NCBI GenBank assembly: GCA_051294375.1
Contig: CM119266.1
Coordinates: 16,734,087-16,798,086 of the forward strand
Direction: 5' to 3'
Length of the DNA stretch: 64,000 nucleotides
DNA from: Paraspadella gotoi
Lineage: Eukaryota; Chaetognatha
This document shows, one piece after another, positions 1 to 12,300 of this stretch. The notes beneath the pieces are model-generated. The model was given only the letters and a program-made list of their open reading frames with translations. It was not told the DNA's origin and did no database searches. The first letter of the stretch is position 1. Every line of letters starts with the position of its first letter. A program made the position numbers and the translations under genes.

Positions 1-736
1 ATTAATATAACCGTATGTCCCCTTAACCCTTTGTTCGAGGCTTTCTTGTTAAAGATCGCCCAGTGACTCGTTGTTATTGTAATTAGGCGGCACAATGCAT
101 TTCGACCAGCAAAAATTTCTAAGTATGTTTTTAATTGAAATCTAGAGAAGAGTCACTTCTTTTAGGTCGTTAACAACGTCGTCGTCGTCATCGTCGTCAT
201 GGTCGTCGTCGTAGTCATCGTCGTCGGAGAATCAGGGCGGATCCATAAATTCGCTCGCTCTGAATTCGAAGGAGGCGAAATCGTAAAATTAAAAAAAAAT
301 ACACCGAAAGCATTGTGCTTAACTGCTTATGTATAATTTGATTTTCTTCAGGGTTTTGAATTGTTATTAACAAATGACATTGTAAATCAAAAAGAAGCAT
401 TGATGAAGACTTGCGTACAAAGTCGAAACACGTCGGCTCAACTATAAATAAAAATCGTTGTCGTTAAAGAAATTCTTTTTCTCACTAAAGATTAAAAAAT
501 GGAATAAATCAACACAAGTCCTTTTTTTGATTTTTTGATTTATGAATAAAGTCATTCGCAACAATGCGCCGACCGCGTTGTTTTTCCCGAAGTGTGGTCT
601 CTCGTTTTAAATTGTTACGGCGTCGTAAACAAAGAAACTTTCTTTACTTTTGAAAGGCTCCTTGGGAAAAATGTGGCAATAAAGCATAATTGGACTTTGA
701 AAGAGACAATAATTGCTCCTTTTTTTCTGAGAGAGA

Positions 737-814
<78 letters not shown>

Positions 815-2988
815 CACTAGGGCAGTTTTTCGTTGAAACGACCGAAAAAAGTCAATCAGAAATTTGTTTTCAAATGAAATTAATTCGCTCAAAACGCGAA
901 CGAGTGACGAAAGAAAAGAGCGACGCGGAACACAGTTTATTTTTATTCTTGTTTTTTTTTTCTTTGAATTCACGAATTCTGGGTCACGTGACCGAAGACT
1001 GGATAAAGAAGAACCTGAGCAAACAAGCGACTTATTCGAGTCGAGGGGAATTCGAGATCCTCTATTAGAATGAATACGATTAGCGTTAAAAAAAAAAATT
1101 GCAAAATTTTTTTTTGAACGCGAATTGAGCGTTGAGAGTGAAAAACGACAATTCAACGAAACTAGAGCTTAATCTACTTTAAATGTTCTGTGCAGCCTTT
1201 TCAATATGTTTGCCTTTTCAAGTGTTTAAACAAAATGATACACCAAAAAAATTTTTAAAAAACGAAAGGAATTATCGCCTTGCGATGAATTTCTGTTCTC
1301 CTTCGGAAGCCTCTGAATCTGCTGAGCTCGCAATATTAAAGAAAAAAAAATCTTATCTCATTTTCTTTCAAAATTTAACAGACGAAACAATTCAGCTTCT
1401 TGGCAGAACTAGAAGATAAGGTTATCTCAATCTTGGTCTCTCAAATATTTATTCAATGTTTAAAAAAAATACATTTACAACTTAACAATTTTTTAAAAGC
1501 TTTAATTCTTAATTATACTTCGTTTTTTTTAAAAAGATTTTGTTTTTATCAAAGTTCTATTCCTCGTTCCACTCTCACATACCATATTTTCACACACTCC
1601 CTCTCTATACCACCCCAATCTTTACCCCCTATCTAGCTCCCAAAATTTCCATCTCCTCTCTCCCCAACGCCGCTCGTTTTCTTCGCCATTCTCGTTGAGG
1701 TCAAAGTTCAAGCGATTTTCCTTCTTATCATCGGAGTTTCGCTGTCGCCGCTTGATGACGAGTGGATTTTGGACGAGACGCCGCTTTTCGTCCTCCGGCT
1801 CTGTGTCCTCGCGTGTATTCCGACCGACGTTGCTTCTCTATTGTTGTTTTGTCTGTTTCGTTTCGTTCGATTCCCATTGGCTCAGAAGGGAACCCATCAT
1901 CCCAAGCGCTGCGTTCCATCCACAGTCCTAACTACTTCCCTCTGCGTTGGCAAAGCGAAGACCGTCCTATGGTAACCGCGCCAGTGACAGGAGGCGTCAC
2001 TGAGGGTCGGAAGCCCCAAAGCCAACAGTGAGATGCCCCATCCCAATGGGAATCACAGGCTGTTGCCACAAGCTTTTTCTTTTTCGGTCGTAATTTATCT
2101 TAGTGCACGCGCATCGCGCATGGCCTTCATTGTCGTGAAAACCAATTCCATGCGCTACCTTCTTCACCTCACTCGCCCTGGGTGAGGCATCAATGTTCGC
2201 TTTCCTTCTATTTTATGGCTTTCACCTAGGATGACCTTCAAACTTCACCTCTTCCTTCTTAATCACCTTTCACCCCTTTTCTTCCTTCTCCTTAGCCTCC
2301 ACAATTCACCAAAAAAATTATTCATATTTGTTCTCGACCACCGAGTCCGCCATCATCACCGCCGTCATCTCAAACTTCCTTTTCTCCTTCACTCATCATT
2401 CCTCATTCAAAATTATCGCTTTTGCCTCGAAAATCCTTTCTCATGGCCTTCCGCCTCGTGGCCTCTTCCGAGGACGCTAAACCGTTACGACGGTTCGCGA
2501 GCTTCATTTGTCTTTTTTTTTTTTCTCCTTCGCGCGACGCCGTCGTCGCGTCACTCCTGTTCTCTTCACCACTTCGCTAAGGTCAAAAGGCGCGAAGCTC
2601 ATAACTCGTAGAGGCTCGCCTTCCTTCCTCGTCAAGTTTACACGTTCGTTTTAAATTTCCCTTCTTTCTCCTCTTACTTGCCTCATAAGTCGCTTAATAA
2701 ATATTTTTACTTCTTGCTAACCCCGAAAGAGGGTCAAGCGATCGTTATTGGGCCCCGACGCTCCCCCTCATTTCACTAGTCTTCTTTTACTGGCCCATAA
2801 AAAATCCGTCAACGGCCCGCAGTCTCGGCCGCCTTTTCGACGCGCTGCATTTAGTTTATGACCAAAAAAATCTCGAGAGGGCGATACTTGTACGTATTTT
2901 ATACGTAAAATTGACACAAACCAAATAATAATTCCTGATTCAACTAGCAAAGAGCCTCGTTACGTTCGTTGTTATTGTCATGTCAAGA
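1..2988. other. Gene-free flank with trinucleotide repeat and pyrimidine-rich stretch
   Basis: No ORF here shows a recognisable domain or plausible splice structure. A GTC/GTA-type trinucleotide repeat lies at about 176-228. A (GA)n tract lies at about 735-812. The plus strand from about 1,550 to 2,700 is strongly pyrimidine-rich, which creates long low-complexity open frames rich in Ser, Leu and Phe that do not look like protein. Confidence 0.6.
738..812. repeat. (GA)n microsatellite
   Basis: Nearly pure GA dinucleotide run of about 75 bp on the plus strand. Confidence 0.97.
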
Positions 2989-3035
2989 AATTGTGAGGTG
3001 GTAAGGTAATTGTAAGGTTCAGGATAATTTGCTCA

Positions 3036-3076
3036 TTTTATGAAATTGGTACTACCAATATAAAAATTCTCCATTC
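3036..3076 (-). repeat. Dispersed palindromic motif (TATATTGGTNGTACCAATTT family)
   Basis: On the minus strand this reads GAATGGAGAATTTTTATATT, then GGTAGTACCAATTTCAT. It is repeated in duplication copy 2 at about 6,364-6,404 and found in plus orientation at 19,150-19,192 and 32,135-32,180. Confidence 0.75.
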
Positions 3077-4338
3077 ATTCAATAACTAACCTATATTGCC
3101 CCTGACTGGGACCCTGGAGATGGACAATGGCTTTGGTTTAAGGCCTTCATCACACTTTTGTGAAATATGAATTTTAAATGCGATAATAACATTTCTTTTG
3201 GGACCTTAAAAATATTAAAGCTAAACATTATTCAATATATGAACAATTGAACATGGCGACGAAGACGTGGTCGAGAATGAAGGCGACGACGACGCAGAAA
3301 ATGTCGTTTCTGCAAAGCGACACTGATGCATGGCGCTGCTCAGGTGCGAGTTTTCAAGAGACGCCATAAATTGTCGAAAAATTGAGAATTTAGGGTCTCA
3401 GCGAAACCACCGAGTACGCAGCGATGCCGACGACGTTGCCGACGCTGTCGCAGACGCTAACGCGGAAGCTGATGTATACCACGACATCGTCGTTACGAAA
3501 CCACTCATAATATAATATAATAATATTCGTACGCTATCAACCACACTACGTATTTCCGCTTCGTCAGCGCCGCGCCTGCCGACGCTACCGACCACTGCGG
3601 GAACGTGACAGCCCCCCCCCTCATTCGTAACAGATGCCACAGCGAAATATCGTTGGCATCTTCTCACGGCGCATCTGCTTCCTTTCGACGTTCACTCTTG
3701 CGTCCCTGTTTGTTTTTTTGTTTTTTTGTTTTTTTTTCCACCTCGCGCCCACCGCGTCTCTCTCTTTCGTTGACAAAACTCATTCATCCTCAACATTTGC
3801 ACTTTCGCAAACCCCATTCCCGATTCGGCGTAAAACCCGATCCTCGCCGATTTCTATGAATAGAAAATTCGCCGTAAATTTGGAATGTGAATAGTAACGA
3901 GAATATAAGGGAGGTGGCGGTTGCCTTAGCGCTTTCGCCACACTCAGGGTATTTTACTAACACTTAGTGAGAAAAACAATTTGTTTAGCAACAACGATTT
4001 TTATTAATAGTTAAGCAGACATGTTTACTAACACTAACATTATATTTTCTGTCTCTACGTAGTAATGTTTTCAATATTGTAATGTTTCCGCTTACAATCA
4101 TTATTCAATATTCAATCTCGGCTAGCGTATAGAGTTGTTTTTTTTTTCATTTCCACTTTTAAAACTTTTACCTCCTCCTCTTTTTTTCCCCTTACCTCAA
4201 CCATCGAACCCTCGATGCGAAACTGAGAAGATGGCGAATGAAATTTACATGCGTTTGATGAAAGATGGCGGATCTGTCTCCAGGCCTCGAATCCAGATAT
4301 CCAATCAACGCCGACTCATAATTAGATCAGGGACGAAC

Positions 4339-4440
4339 TCTCTCTCTCTCTCTCTCTCTCTCTTTCCTCTTTCTCTCTGTTTTCTGTCTTTCTGACTCTT
4401 CCTATCTTCTCTCACGCTTTCTTTACTCACATGGTACCAG

Positions 4441-4528
<88 letters not shown>

Positions 4529-4551
4529 CATCTTCTCTCTCTCTCACTCTC
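4339..4551. repeat. (CT)n microsatellites
   Basis: Two CT runs, at about 4,339-4,364 and 4,443-4,551, inside duplication copy 1. Confidence 0.95.
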
Positions 4552-6314
4552 ATGGTCTTTCGCCCTCATTGAAATTCAAAATAACGCGATTAAATCTTTT
4601 TGATTTCGTTCCAGCTGGCGGGCCGGCCTCCGCGGCGGCGGCGACAGCGCAGCGAAATATTAAAGACAAATAAGAGAAAAAAAATTGGGGATTCAAAGTT
4701 TTAACGCTGTTAATGAAGGTCGCCGAAAGTCAAAGAAGAAGCGTTTGGCCCGAGTCTCGGTGGAACGTCTCGTTACGGACACTAGATTGAGCGGGATCAG
4801 CGACAATGTTTTAAGTGAAAAAGCGTCTTAGGTTCAGTTAGCAAATTGGTTTAGAGCCTCTAAACTTGACTTTTGTAACATCAGAAAAAAAAGAATTAAT
4901 GAAACTTTCCAGTATATTCTATGATATTGTGGACGCAATATCTTCTTTATTAATACAAACATATTAGTTACATCAGGTTTACCTCTCTCTTTCTTTCTCT
5001 CTCTGTTTCTGTCTGTATTTCTCTCTCTCTCTTTCGAAAATACCTGTTTCTTTCGATTGCTAAGCGTTACGCCCTTATTATAACAAAACAGAACGGAGGT
5101 AATCTTGTTGAAAGTTCCAAATTGTTTGTATTTATTCGGTGTTAAAGTTGTAAAACTTGAGCGTATCTGTCGACCGGAGACAAATTTATTAGGCATGACA
5201 AAAGAGGTTAAATTGGTTTAAAAAAAAACGGAAGAAGAAAATTAATTGTTTGTTTCAGAGTCATGATATGGGCAGGAGATTTAGTAGTTAAGAACAATTA
5301 GAGGGAGACAGACGATTAGTGCTTATTTAAAAATAAAAATCATGTTACCTCCAGAAATAATTTGATTTTATTTTCTTTTTTTTATTGGCATGTAAAGACC
5401 AAATCAAATACCAAGAAAATTAATATTGATCGAAAAATAGAAAAAAGGAAAGAAAGAAACGAAGGGCGTTTGTTTTCAGTTTTGTTTTTGTTTTTTTTTT
5501 TTGTTCCAAGGAGGGTAATGCTTTCAGTAAGCTTTTTCATCAACGCTCACCCTTTTTTTCCCTCGTGTTTTTCCCAATGGGATTTCCATTAGCCAAGGAT
5601 AATGCGAGTCATTTAGCCTCGTTGCTTTCATTCTCATTTCCCCTTCAGCGCCACCTGAGTGAGACCAGAACGAGAGAGCGGGAGAACTCTTCCGTTGCTG
5701 CAATATTTCATGCTTCCTTTTGCTTTTTCGAACACTGTATCATAAATACTGCTTTCCTCTTACTCTTCTTGCGTTTGGTTTTGATAAAAAAGCGAAAAAT
5801 TCACGCGTTTCGCATTAATTTTACCGTTTTAGCAACGTAATTATTTTTTTTTTCTTTAGCTGCGAAAGTTTCCCCACCTGAAAATAAGGTCTTCACACTC
5901 CACTTTCATTCAAATTCCTTTCTCTGACTACTTAATTCAAAAGCTGGAATTCTTTAGGCAAAAATATGGCTGATTGAAAAAAGCGCCTTATCACGAAATA
6001 TACAAAGTCCTTTTGTTTTCCTAAAAGTTGATTATTTTTTTTTTTCAAAAATAAAGTAAATACGAAGATAACGTTGAGGAAGGAAATCGATGACAGCTAT
6101 GTACGTTGTCGGCGGGACGACGACGACGACGACGACGACGACATCGACGACGACGAGACGACGACCTCCCAAGTTCTTTTTTTTACTGAGAAAAAGCGAG
6201 AAACGTCCTTTGAATTTCGAAGCAAAAATAAACGAGGAAGAAATCAGACAGAAACTGCGAAGGAAGCAACGACGACGACGTCAACCGGGATCGACGGGAA
6301 AATGAGGAGAGATG

Positions 6315-7643
6315 AATTGTGAGGTGGTAAGGTAATTGTAAGGTTCAGGATAATTTGCTCTCATTTTATGAAATTGGTACTACCAATATAAAAATTCTCC
6401 ATTCATTCATAATAACTAACCTATATTGCCCCTGACTGGGACCCTGAGATGGACAATGCTTTGGTTTAAGGCTTCATCACACTTTTGTGAAATATGAATT
6501 TTTAAATGCGATAATAACATTTCTTTTGGACCTTAAAAATATTAAAGCTAAACATTATTCAATATATGAACAATTGAACATGGGACGAGGACGTGGTCCG
6601 AGAATGAAGGCGACGACGACGCAGAAAATGTCGTTCTGCAAAGCGACACTGATGCATGGCGCTGCTCAGGTGCGAGTTTTCAAGAGACGCATAAATTGTC
6701 GAAAAATTGAAATTTAGGGTCTCAGCGAAACCACCGGAGTACGCAGCGATGCCGACGACGTTGCCGACGACGTTGCCGACGTGTCGCAGACGCTAACGCG
6801 GAACTGATGTATACACGACATCGTCGTTACGAAACCACTAATAATATAATATAATAATATTCGTACGCTATCAACCACACTACGTATTTCCGCTTCGTCA
6901 GCGCCGCGCCTGCCGACGCTACCGACCAACTGCGGGAACGTGACAGCCCCCCCTTTCGTAACAGATGCCACAGCGAATATCGTTGGCATCTTCTCACAGG
7001 GCGCACTGCTTCTTTCGACGTTCTCTCTTGCGTCCCTGTTTGTTTTTTGTTTTTTTTTTTCCACCTCGCGCCCACCGTGTCTCTCTCTTTCGTTGAAAAA
7101 CTATTCATCCTCACATTTGCACTTTCGCAAACCCCATTCCCGATTCGGCGTAAAACCCGATCCTCGCCGATTTCTATGAATAGAAAATTCGCCGTAAATT
7201 TGGAATGTGAATAGTAACGAGAATATAAGGAGGTGGCGGTTGCCTTAGCGCTTTCGCCACACTCAGGGTATTTTACCAACACTTAGTGAGAAAAAATTTG
7301 TTTTAGCAACAACGTTTTTTTATTAATAGTTAAGCAGACATGTTACTAACACTAACATTATATTTCTGTCTCTACGTAGTAATGTTTTCAATATTGAAAG
7401 TTTCCGCTTACAATATATTATTCAATATTCAATCTCGGCTAGTATAGATTTTTTTTTTTTTCATTTCCACTTTTAAAACTTTTACCTCCTCCTCTTTTTT
7501 CCCTTACCTCAATCCATCGAACCCTCGATGCGAAACTGAGAAGATGGCGAATGAAATTTACATGCGTTTGATGAAAGATGGCGGATCTGTTCCAGGCTCG
7601 AATCCAATATCAATCAACGCCGACTCATAATTAGACTAGGGAC

Positions 7644-7689
<46 letters not shown>

Positions 7690-7844
7690 CTCTCCTCTCG
7701 TCTCTCTCTCTCCTCTCTCTCTCTCTGTTTTTCTGTCTTTCTGACTCTTCCTATCTTTCTCTCACGCTTTCTTTACTACAATGTACCAGGGTCTCCCCTC
7801 TCTCTCTCTCTCTCTCTCTCTCCCTCCTCTCTCTCTCTCTCTCT

Positions 7845-7876
<32 letters not shown>

Positions 7877-9620
7877 TCTCTATGGTCTTTCGCCCTCATT
7901 GAAATTCAAAATAACGCGATTAAATCTTTTTGATTTCGTTCCAGCTGGCGGCCGGCCTCCGCGGCGGCGGCGACAGCGCAGCGAAATATTAAAGACAAAT
8001 AAGAGAAAAAAAATGGGGTCAAAGTTTTAACGCTGTTAATGAAGGTCGCCGAAAGTCAAAGAGAAAGCGTTTGGCCCGAGTCTCGGTGGAACGTCTCGTT
8101 ACGGACACTAGATTGAGCGGGATCAGCGACAATGTTTTAAGTGAAAAAGCGTCTTAGGTTCAGTTAGCAAATTGGTTTAGAGCCTCTAAACTTGACTTTT
8201 GTAACATCAGAAAAAAAAGAATTAATGAAATCTTTCCAGTATATTCTATGATATTGTGGACGCAATATCTTCTTATTAATACAAACATATTAGTTACATC
8301 AGGTTTACCTCTCTCTTTCTTTCTCTCTCTGTTTCTGTCTGTATTTCTCTCTCTCCTCTTTCGGAAAATACCTGTTTCTTTCGATTGCTAAGCGTTACGC
8401 CCTTATTATAACAAAACAGAACGGAGGTAATCTTGTTGAAAGTTCCAAATTGTTTGTATTTATTCGTTGTGAAAGTTGTAAAACTTGAGCGTATCTGTCG
8501 ACCGGAGACAATTTATTAGGCATGACAAAAGAGGTTAAATTGGTTAAAAAAAAACGGAAGAAGAGAATTAATTGTTTGTTTCAGAGTCATGATATTGGCA
8601 GGAGATTTAGTAGTTAATAACAATTGATCAGTGCTTATTTAAAAAATAAAAATCATGTTACCTCCAGAAATAATTTGATTTTATTTTCTTTTTTTTCTTT
8701 TCTTATTGGACAAATCAAATACCAAGAAAATTAATATTGATCGAAAAATAGAAAAAAGGAAAGAGAAGAAACGAAGGGCGTTTGTTTTCAGTTTTGTTTT
8801 GTTTTTTTTTTTTTTTTGTTCCAAGGAGGGTAATGCTTTCAGTAAGCTTTTTCATCAACGCTCACCCTTTTTTCCCTCGTGTTTTCCCAATGGGATTTCC
8901 ATTAGCCAAGGATAATGCGAGTCATTTAGCCTCGTTGCTTTCATTCTCATTTCCCCTTCAGCGCCACCTGAGTGAGACCAGAACGAGAGAGCGGGAGAAC
9001 TCTTCCGTTGCTGCAATATTTCATGCTTTCTTTTGCTTTTTTCGAACACTGTATCATAAATACTGCTTTCTCTCTCTTATCTTGCGCGTTTCTCATCTTC
9101 TTGTGGTTTTTTGAAAAAAAGCGAAAATTGACGCGTTTCGCATTAATTTTACCGTTTTAGCAACGTAATTATTATTTTTTTTCTTAAGCTGCGAAAGTTT
9201 CCCCACCTGAAAATAAAGTCTCTACACTCCACTTTCATTCAAATTCCTTTCTCTGACTACTTCATTCAAAAGCTGGAATTCTTTAGGCAAAAATATGGCT
9301 GATTGAAAAAAGCGCCTTATCACGAAATATACAAAGTCCTTTTGTTTTCCTAAAAGTTGATTATTTTTTTTTTCAATAAAGTAAATACGAAGATAAACGT
9401 TGAGGAAGGAAATCGATGACAGCTATGTACGCTGTCGGCGGGACGACGACGACGACGACGACATCGACGACGACGATGACGACGACCTCCCAAGTTCTTT
9501 TTTTTACTGAGAAAAAGCGAGAAACGTCCTTTGAATTTCGAAGCAAAAATAAACGAGGAAGAATCAGACAGAAACTGCGAAGGAAGCAACGACGACGACG
9601 TCAACCAGGATCGACGGGGA
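6315..9620 (+). repeat. 3.3 kb tandem duplication, copy 2
   Basis: Second copy of the 2,989-6,300 unit, separated from it by only about 14 bp. The right boundary is at the GATCGACGGG sequence near 9,610-9,620, after which it diverges into a (GA)n tract. The internal CT tracts at 7,648-7,728 and 7,795-7,881 are longer and more interrupted than in copy 1. Direction and order match copy 1, so it is a head-to-tail repeat. No gene was recognised. Confidence 0.93.
7648..7881. repeat. (CT)n microsatellites
   Basis: Interrupted CT runs, the counterpart in copy 2 of the tracts at 4,339-4,551. The interruptions (CCTC, TTCT) differ between the copies. Confidence 0.95.
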
Positions 9621-9675
9621 AGATTAACGTCATTGCGTTGATAACTGTTGACTTTGGGGTTCTTTATTTTCAAAG

Positions 9676-9678
<3 letters not shown>

Positions 9679-9748
<70 letters not shown>

Positions 9749-9752
9749 CGAG
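9679..9752. repeat. (GA)n microsatellite
   Basis: GA tract of about 74 bp with a few GGA interruptions. It is followed about 100 bp later by a (CT)n tract, so the two could pair as an imperfect inverted repeat. Confidence 0.95.
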
Positions 9753-9852
9753 AGGGTTCTCACCCGCAATTAGTGAATTACGACAGACGGTAAAATCCAA
9801 TTAACCCGCTTCTTTCGGATTTTAGCCACGCCTTTGGGACCGGACCCCATCT

Positions 9853-9926
<74 letters not shown>
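9853..9926. repeat. (CT)n microsatellite
   Basis: CT tract of about 74 bp, complementary in sense to the (GA)n tract at 9,679-9,752. Confidence 0.95.
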
Positions 9927-9927
<1 letters not shown>

Positions 9928-9968
9928 GCGAGAGGGAGATAGAAGGGGGGGATCACAAGTATGGTCAT

Positions 9969-10195
9969 CCTTCAGATCGTTCCCCCGGGGGCGGTGTTGG
10001 GGCGGCCCCGCGGGGGTGGCTCGCGGAGGGCGGGCCCCGAGGGCAGACAAGATCCTTACGCCAAGGGCGGCCCCCTGTACGCCTCTTTTTTGGAGCCCCA
10101 AGGGCCACTCCAGGGGATCCCCCAGGGGCTATAAAAAACCTTGCCCCCCTGGGGCTACCCCAGGGGAATGGATTTTCTGCCCCTGGAACGGCTCT
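9969..10195. repeat. GC-rich CCCCTGGGG-type palindromic repeat cluster, left copy
   Basis: Dense, very GC-rich array of near-palindromic words such as CCCCTGGGG, CCCCAGGGG and GGCCCCG in AT-rich surroundings. It shares an extended stretch with 11,957-12,190: a T6 run, then GG, a CCCAAGGG core and CCAGGGG, in the same orientation. The open frames across it are compositional artefacts. It is probably a dispersed or satellite-like repeat. Confidence 0.8.
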
Positions 10196-10334
10196 CTCTC
10201 CTCTCTATCTCTCTCTCTCTACTCTCTCCCTCTCTTCTCTCTCTTCTCTATCTATTATATATTTTCATCTTTCATTACAATAAATTATAAAAAAAAATAA
10301 TATTTTTCACTTCAATTAATTCAATCAATGAAAC

Positions 10335-10855
10335 CAATAGCTGCACCAATACAACTTGCATATTGGTCACCTTGCATAATTATCAATTGATCATAATTTG
10401 GTCCACTGACATAAATGGTCAACTGATATAATTAATCAACTTTAAAATTTGGTAACTTTTATAATTTGGTAAACTTTTATATTGGTAATTTTTTTATAAT
10501 TTAGTTTAACTGCTTAATTTGGTTAACCTTCCTAATTGGCTAAACTTTATAATTTGGTAAACTTTATTATTGTAATTTCATTTGGTAAAACTATCATATT
10601 TGGTAAACTTTTCATATTGAAAACTTCTTTAATCAATTTGCATAATTAAATCACTCGCATAATTGGTCAACTTGCATAATTTGGTCAATTCATAGATTTG
10701 TGCAATGGCAAAATTGGTACAACTGTTATAAATTGTTAATTTGCTTAATTTAGTCAACATCATAATTTGGTCAACTTGCATATTTTGGTCAAATTTAGAT
10801 AATTTGGACAACTGGATAATTTGGTCAAATTAATTAATTTGGTCAACAATCAACT
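10335..10855. repeat. AT-rich degenerate minisatellite, unit near ATAATTTGGTCAACTT
   Basis: The words AATTTGGTCAACTT, ATAATTTGGTAAACTT and close variants recur every 15-18 bases for about 500 bp. The copies are diverged and have drifted in length. This is non-coding tandem repeat DNA. The minus-strand 60-aa frame across it (Asn/Leu/Ile/Lys-rich) simply reflects the repeat. Confidence 0.88.
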
Positions 10856-11956
10856 TAACAATTAGCTATTAATAATTTTATCGATAGAAATAAAAAAAAG
10901 AAGAGAGAAATAAAGTGCAAAAAAATGTTTTAATAATGTTCAAGTAAAAGTAACTTTTTGTTTTCATTAAAACTTACTTTCATTTTCTACCCACACACAA
11001 AATTTTATCTTAACAAATTTATAGAATAAAAATTCATTATAAAAATTAATTAATTAAAAAATTTTAATTGATTATAATTAATCAGTCTTTAGTCCATCCC
11101 ATATTAGCATTAAACTCCAATTATTCCGTGTATAAATAGATGGATTGGAATAAAATTTTGTGTGTGGGTAGAAAAGTATGTGATTGAGCGAGATATAAAG
11201 TTTGCTCACTCTCTCTCTCAAATCGTCAGCCTGTACTTAACAACGTGAGTTCATCTTAAACCATCTACAACTGACGATTATAATTACAAATCTTAAATAA
11301 AATAAAATTATATTTACGATGTAGAACTCGTTTAGTGTTTGATGAATAGTTTTTATTGTTTTTTTGGGGGACTCCATAATTCACTAAGTAGGTCTGGTCA
11401 GTCACTGCCCATTATTTGTTTGTGGTGATTATTTAATTTCTTTTTAAACATCAATTATGAATATTTGTTTTTAAAAATTATGTCTCTCTATCAGTCTATC
11501 AGTATGTCCATCCAACAAAAAAAAAAAAAAAAAAAATAAAATTAAAGCTTTTTACACTAAATGTTGTGGCTACGTCCTACATTGTTTGGTTAAAACTTGT
11601 TTCTAATCTTTTAACTGAAATAAAATAATTGGGTTAAAAAATACAAATTATTATAATTTTTAGATAAAATATGGAATAAATAGTTAACAATAATTTGAAA
11701 ATATACATATTTAATTCAGTTACATAAAACAAGTCTTGAAAGAGAGAAAAAAAAGATCTATAGAAGAGAAAAAAAAGAGAGGAGAAGAAAAAAAAAAGAG
11801 TGAATGAGAAAAAGGAGAAAGAGAAAAAGAGAGAGAGAGAAAAAGAAAAAAGGGAGAGAGAAAGAGAAGAGTACAGACAGGGAGAAATATTTCAGATTAA
11901 TAACATAGTCAGAAAGTTATATTTTTCTCATCTAAACTTTGCTTCTCTTTTAACTC
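10856..11956. other. AT-rich stretch with a 26-bp inverted repeat
   Basis: No gene seen. It contains an exact 26-base inverted repeat (arms 10,983-11,008 and 11,150-11,175), a TATAAATA word at about 11,131, an A20-class homopolymer near 11,517-11,536, and a purine-rich stretch at 11,740-11,880 (GA/AAAG). Confidence 0.6.
10983..11175. mobile_element. Possible MITE-like element with 26-bp perfect inverted ends
   Basis: The arm at 10,983-11,008 (TTTTCTACCCACACACAAAA, continuing TTTTAT) is the exact reverse complement of 11,150-11,175. About 141 bp of AT-rich sequence lies between the arms. Long perfect ends around a short non-coding core are typical of a MITE or foldback element. No convincing target-site duplication is visible and no second copy lies in this window, so the classification is inference. 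Confidence 0.35.
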
Positions 11957-12190
11957 GCCCCTGGGGGAGCAGTTTTTTGGCTCCCAAGGGGTACCCCAGG
12001 GGCAGACTATTTTTTGGCCACCAGCGGGGCTAAGCATAGGGGCGCCCCTAATAACCCAAATGTTGGCCCCAGGGACCCCCTGGGGCGGCCCCCCTGGGCA
12101 ATCCAGGGGGCGCCCCTCAATGACCATTTGCTGCTCCCCTGGATAGTCTGCCCCTGGGGCCGCCCCTAGAGCCGCCCCGCGGGCGCGAGG
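11957..12190. repeat. GC-rich CCCCTGGGG-type palindromic repeat cluster, right copy
   Basis: Second cluster of CCCCTGGGG/CCCCAGGGGC words, related in order and orientation to 9,969-10,195. Single units can fold on themselves. No gene. Confidence 0.8.
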
Positions 12191-12275
12191 ATTTGGAGAT
12201 GACATATCTCGGGATCAGGCCAAGTAATTTATTTCGTCGTGAGAGTCGGGGTCGAAGTTTGTTGCTTTTCCTCTA

Positions 12276-12300
12276 NNNNNNNNNNNNNNNNNNNNNNNNN
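12276..12300. other. Assembly gap (25 N)
   Basis: Run of 25 undetermined bases. It directly follows the right GC-rich cluster, consistent with difficult sequence. Confidence 0.99.

Larger units (their letters stand above)
2989..6300 (+). repeat. 3.3 kb tandem duplication, copy 1
   Basis: This segment starts at AATTGTGAGGTGGTAAGG and recurs almost base for base from 6,315, at an offset of about 3,326 bp. The copies differ mostly by single-base gains or losses in short runs and by the length of CT tracts (here 4,339-4,364 and 4,443-4,551). No protein gene is evident inside. Short open frames present in one copy are broken in the other, as expected of non-coding sequence or noisy assembly. A GAC-type trinucleotide repeat at 6,117-6,160 sits near the right end. 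It could be a true tandem duplication or two unmerged haplotype or read copies. Confidence 0.93.

Noticed and set aside
3253-6717. Small ATG frames in the 3.3 kb duplication, including one opening MGRGRGPRMK at 6,581
   Set aside because: The equivalent frame in the other copy is different because of indels, and neither resembles a known protein.
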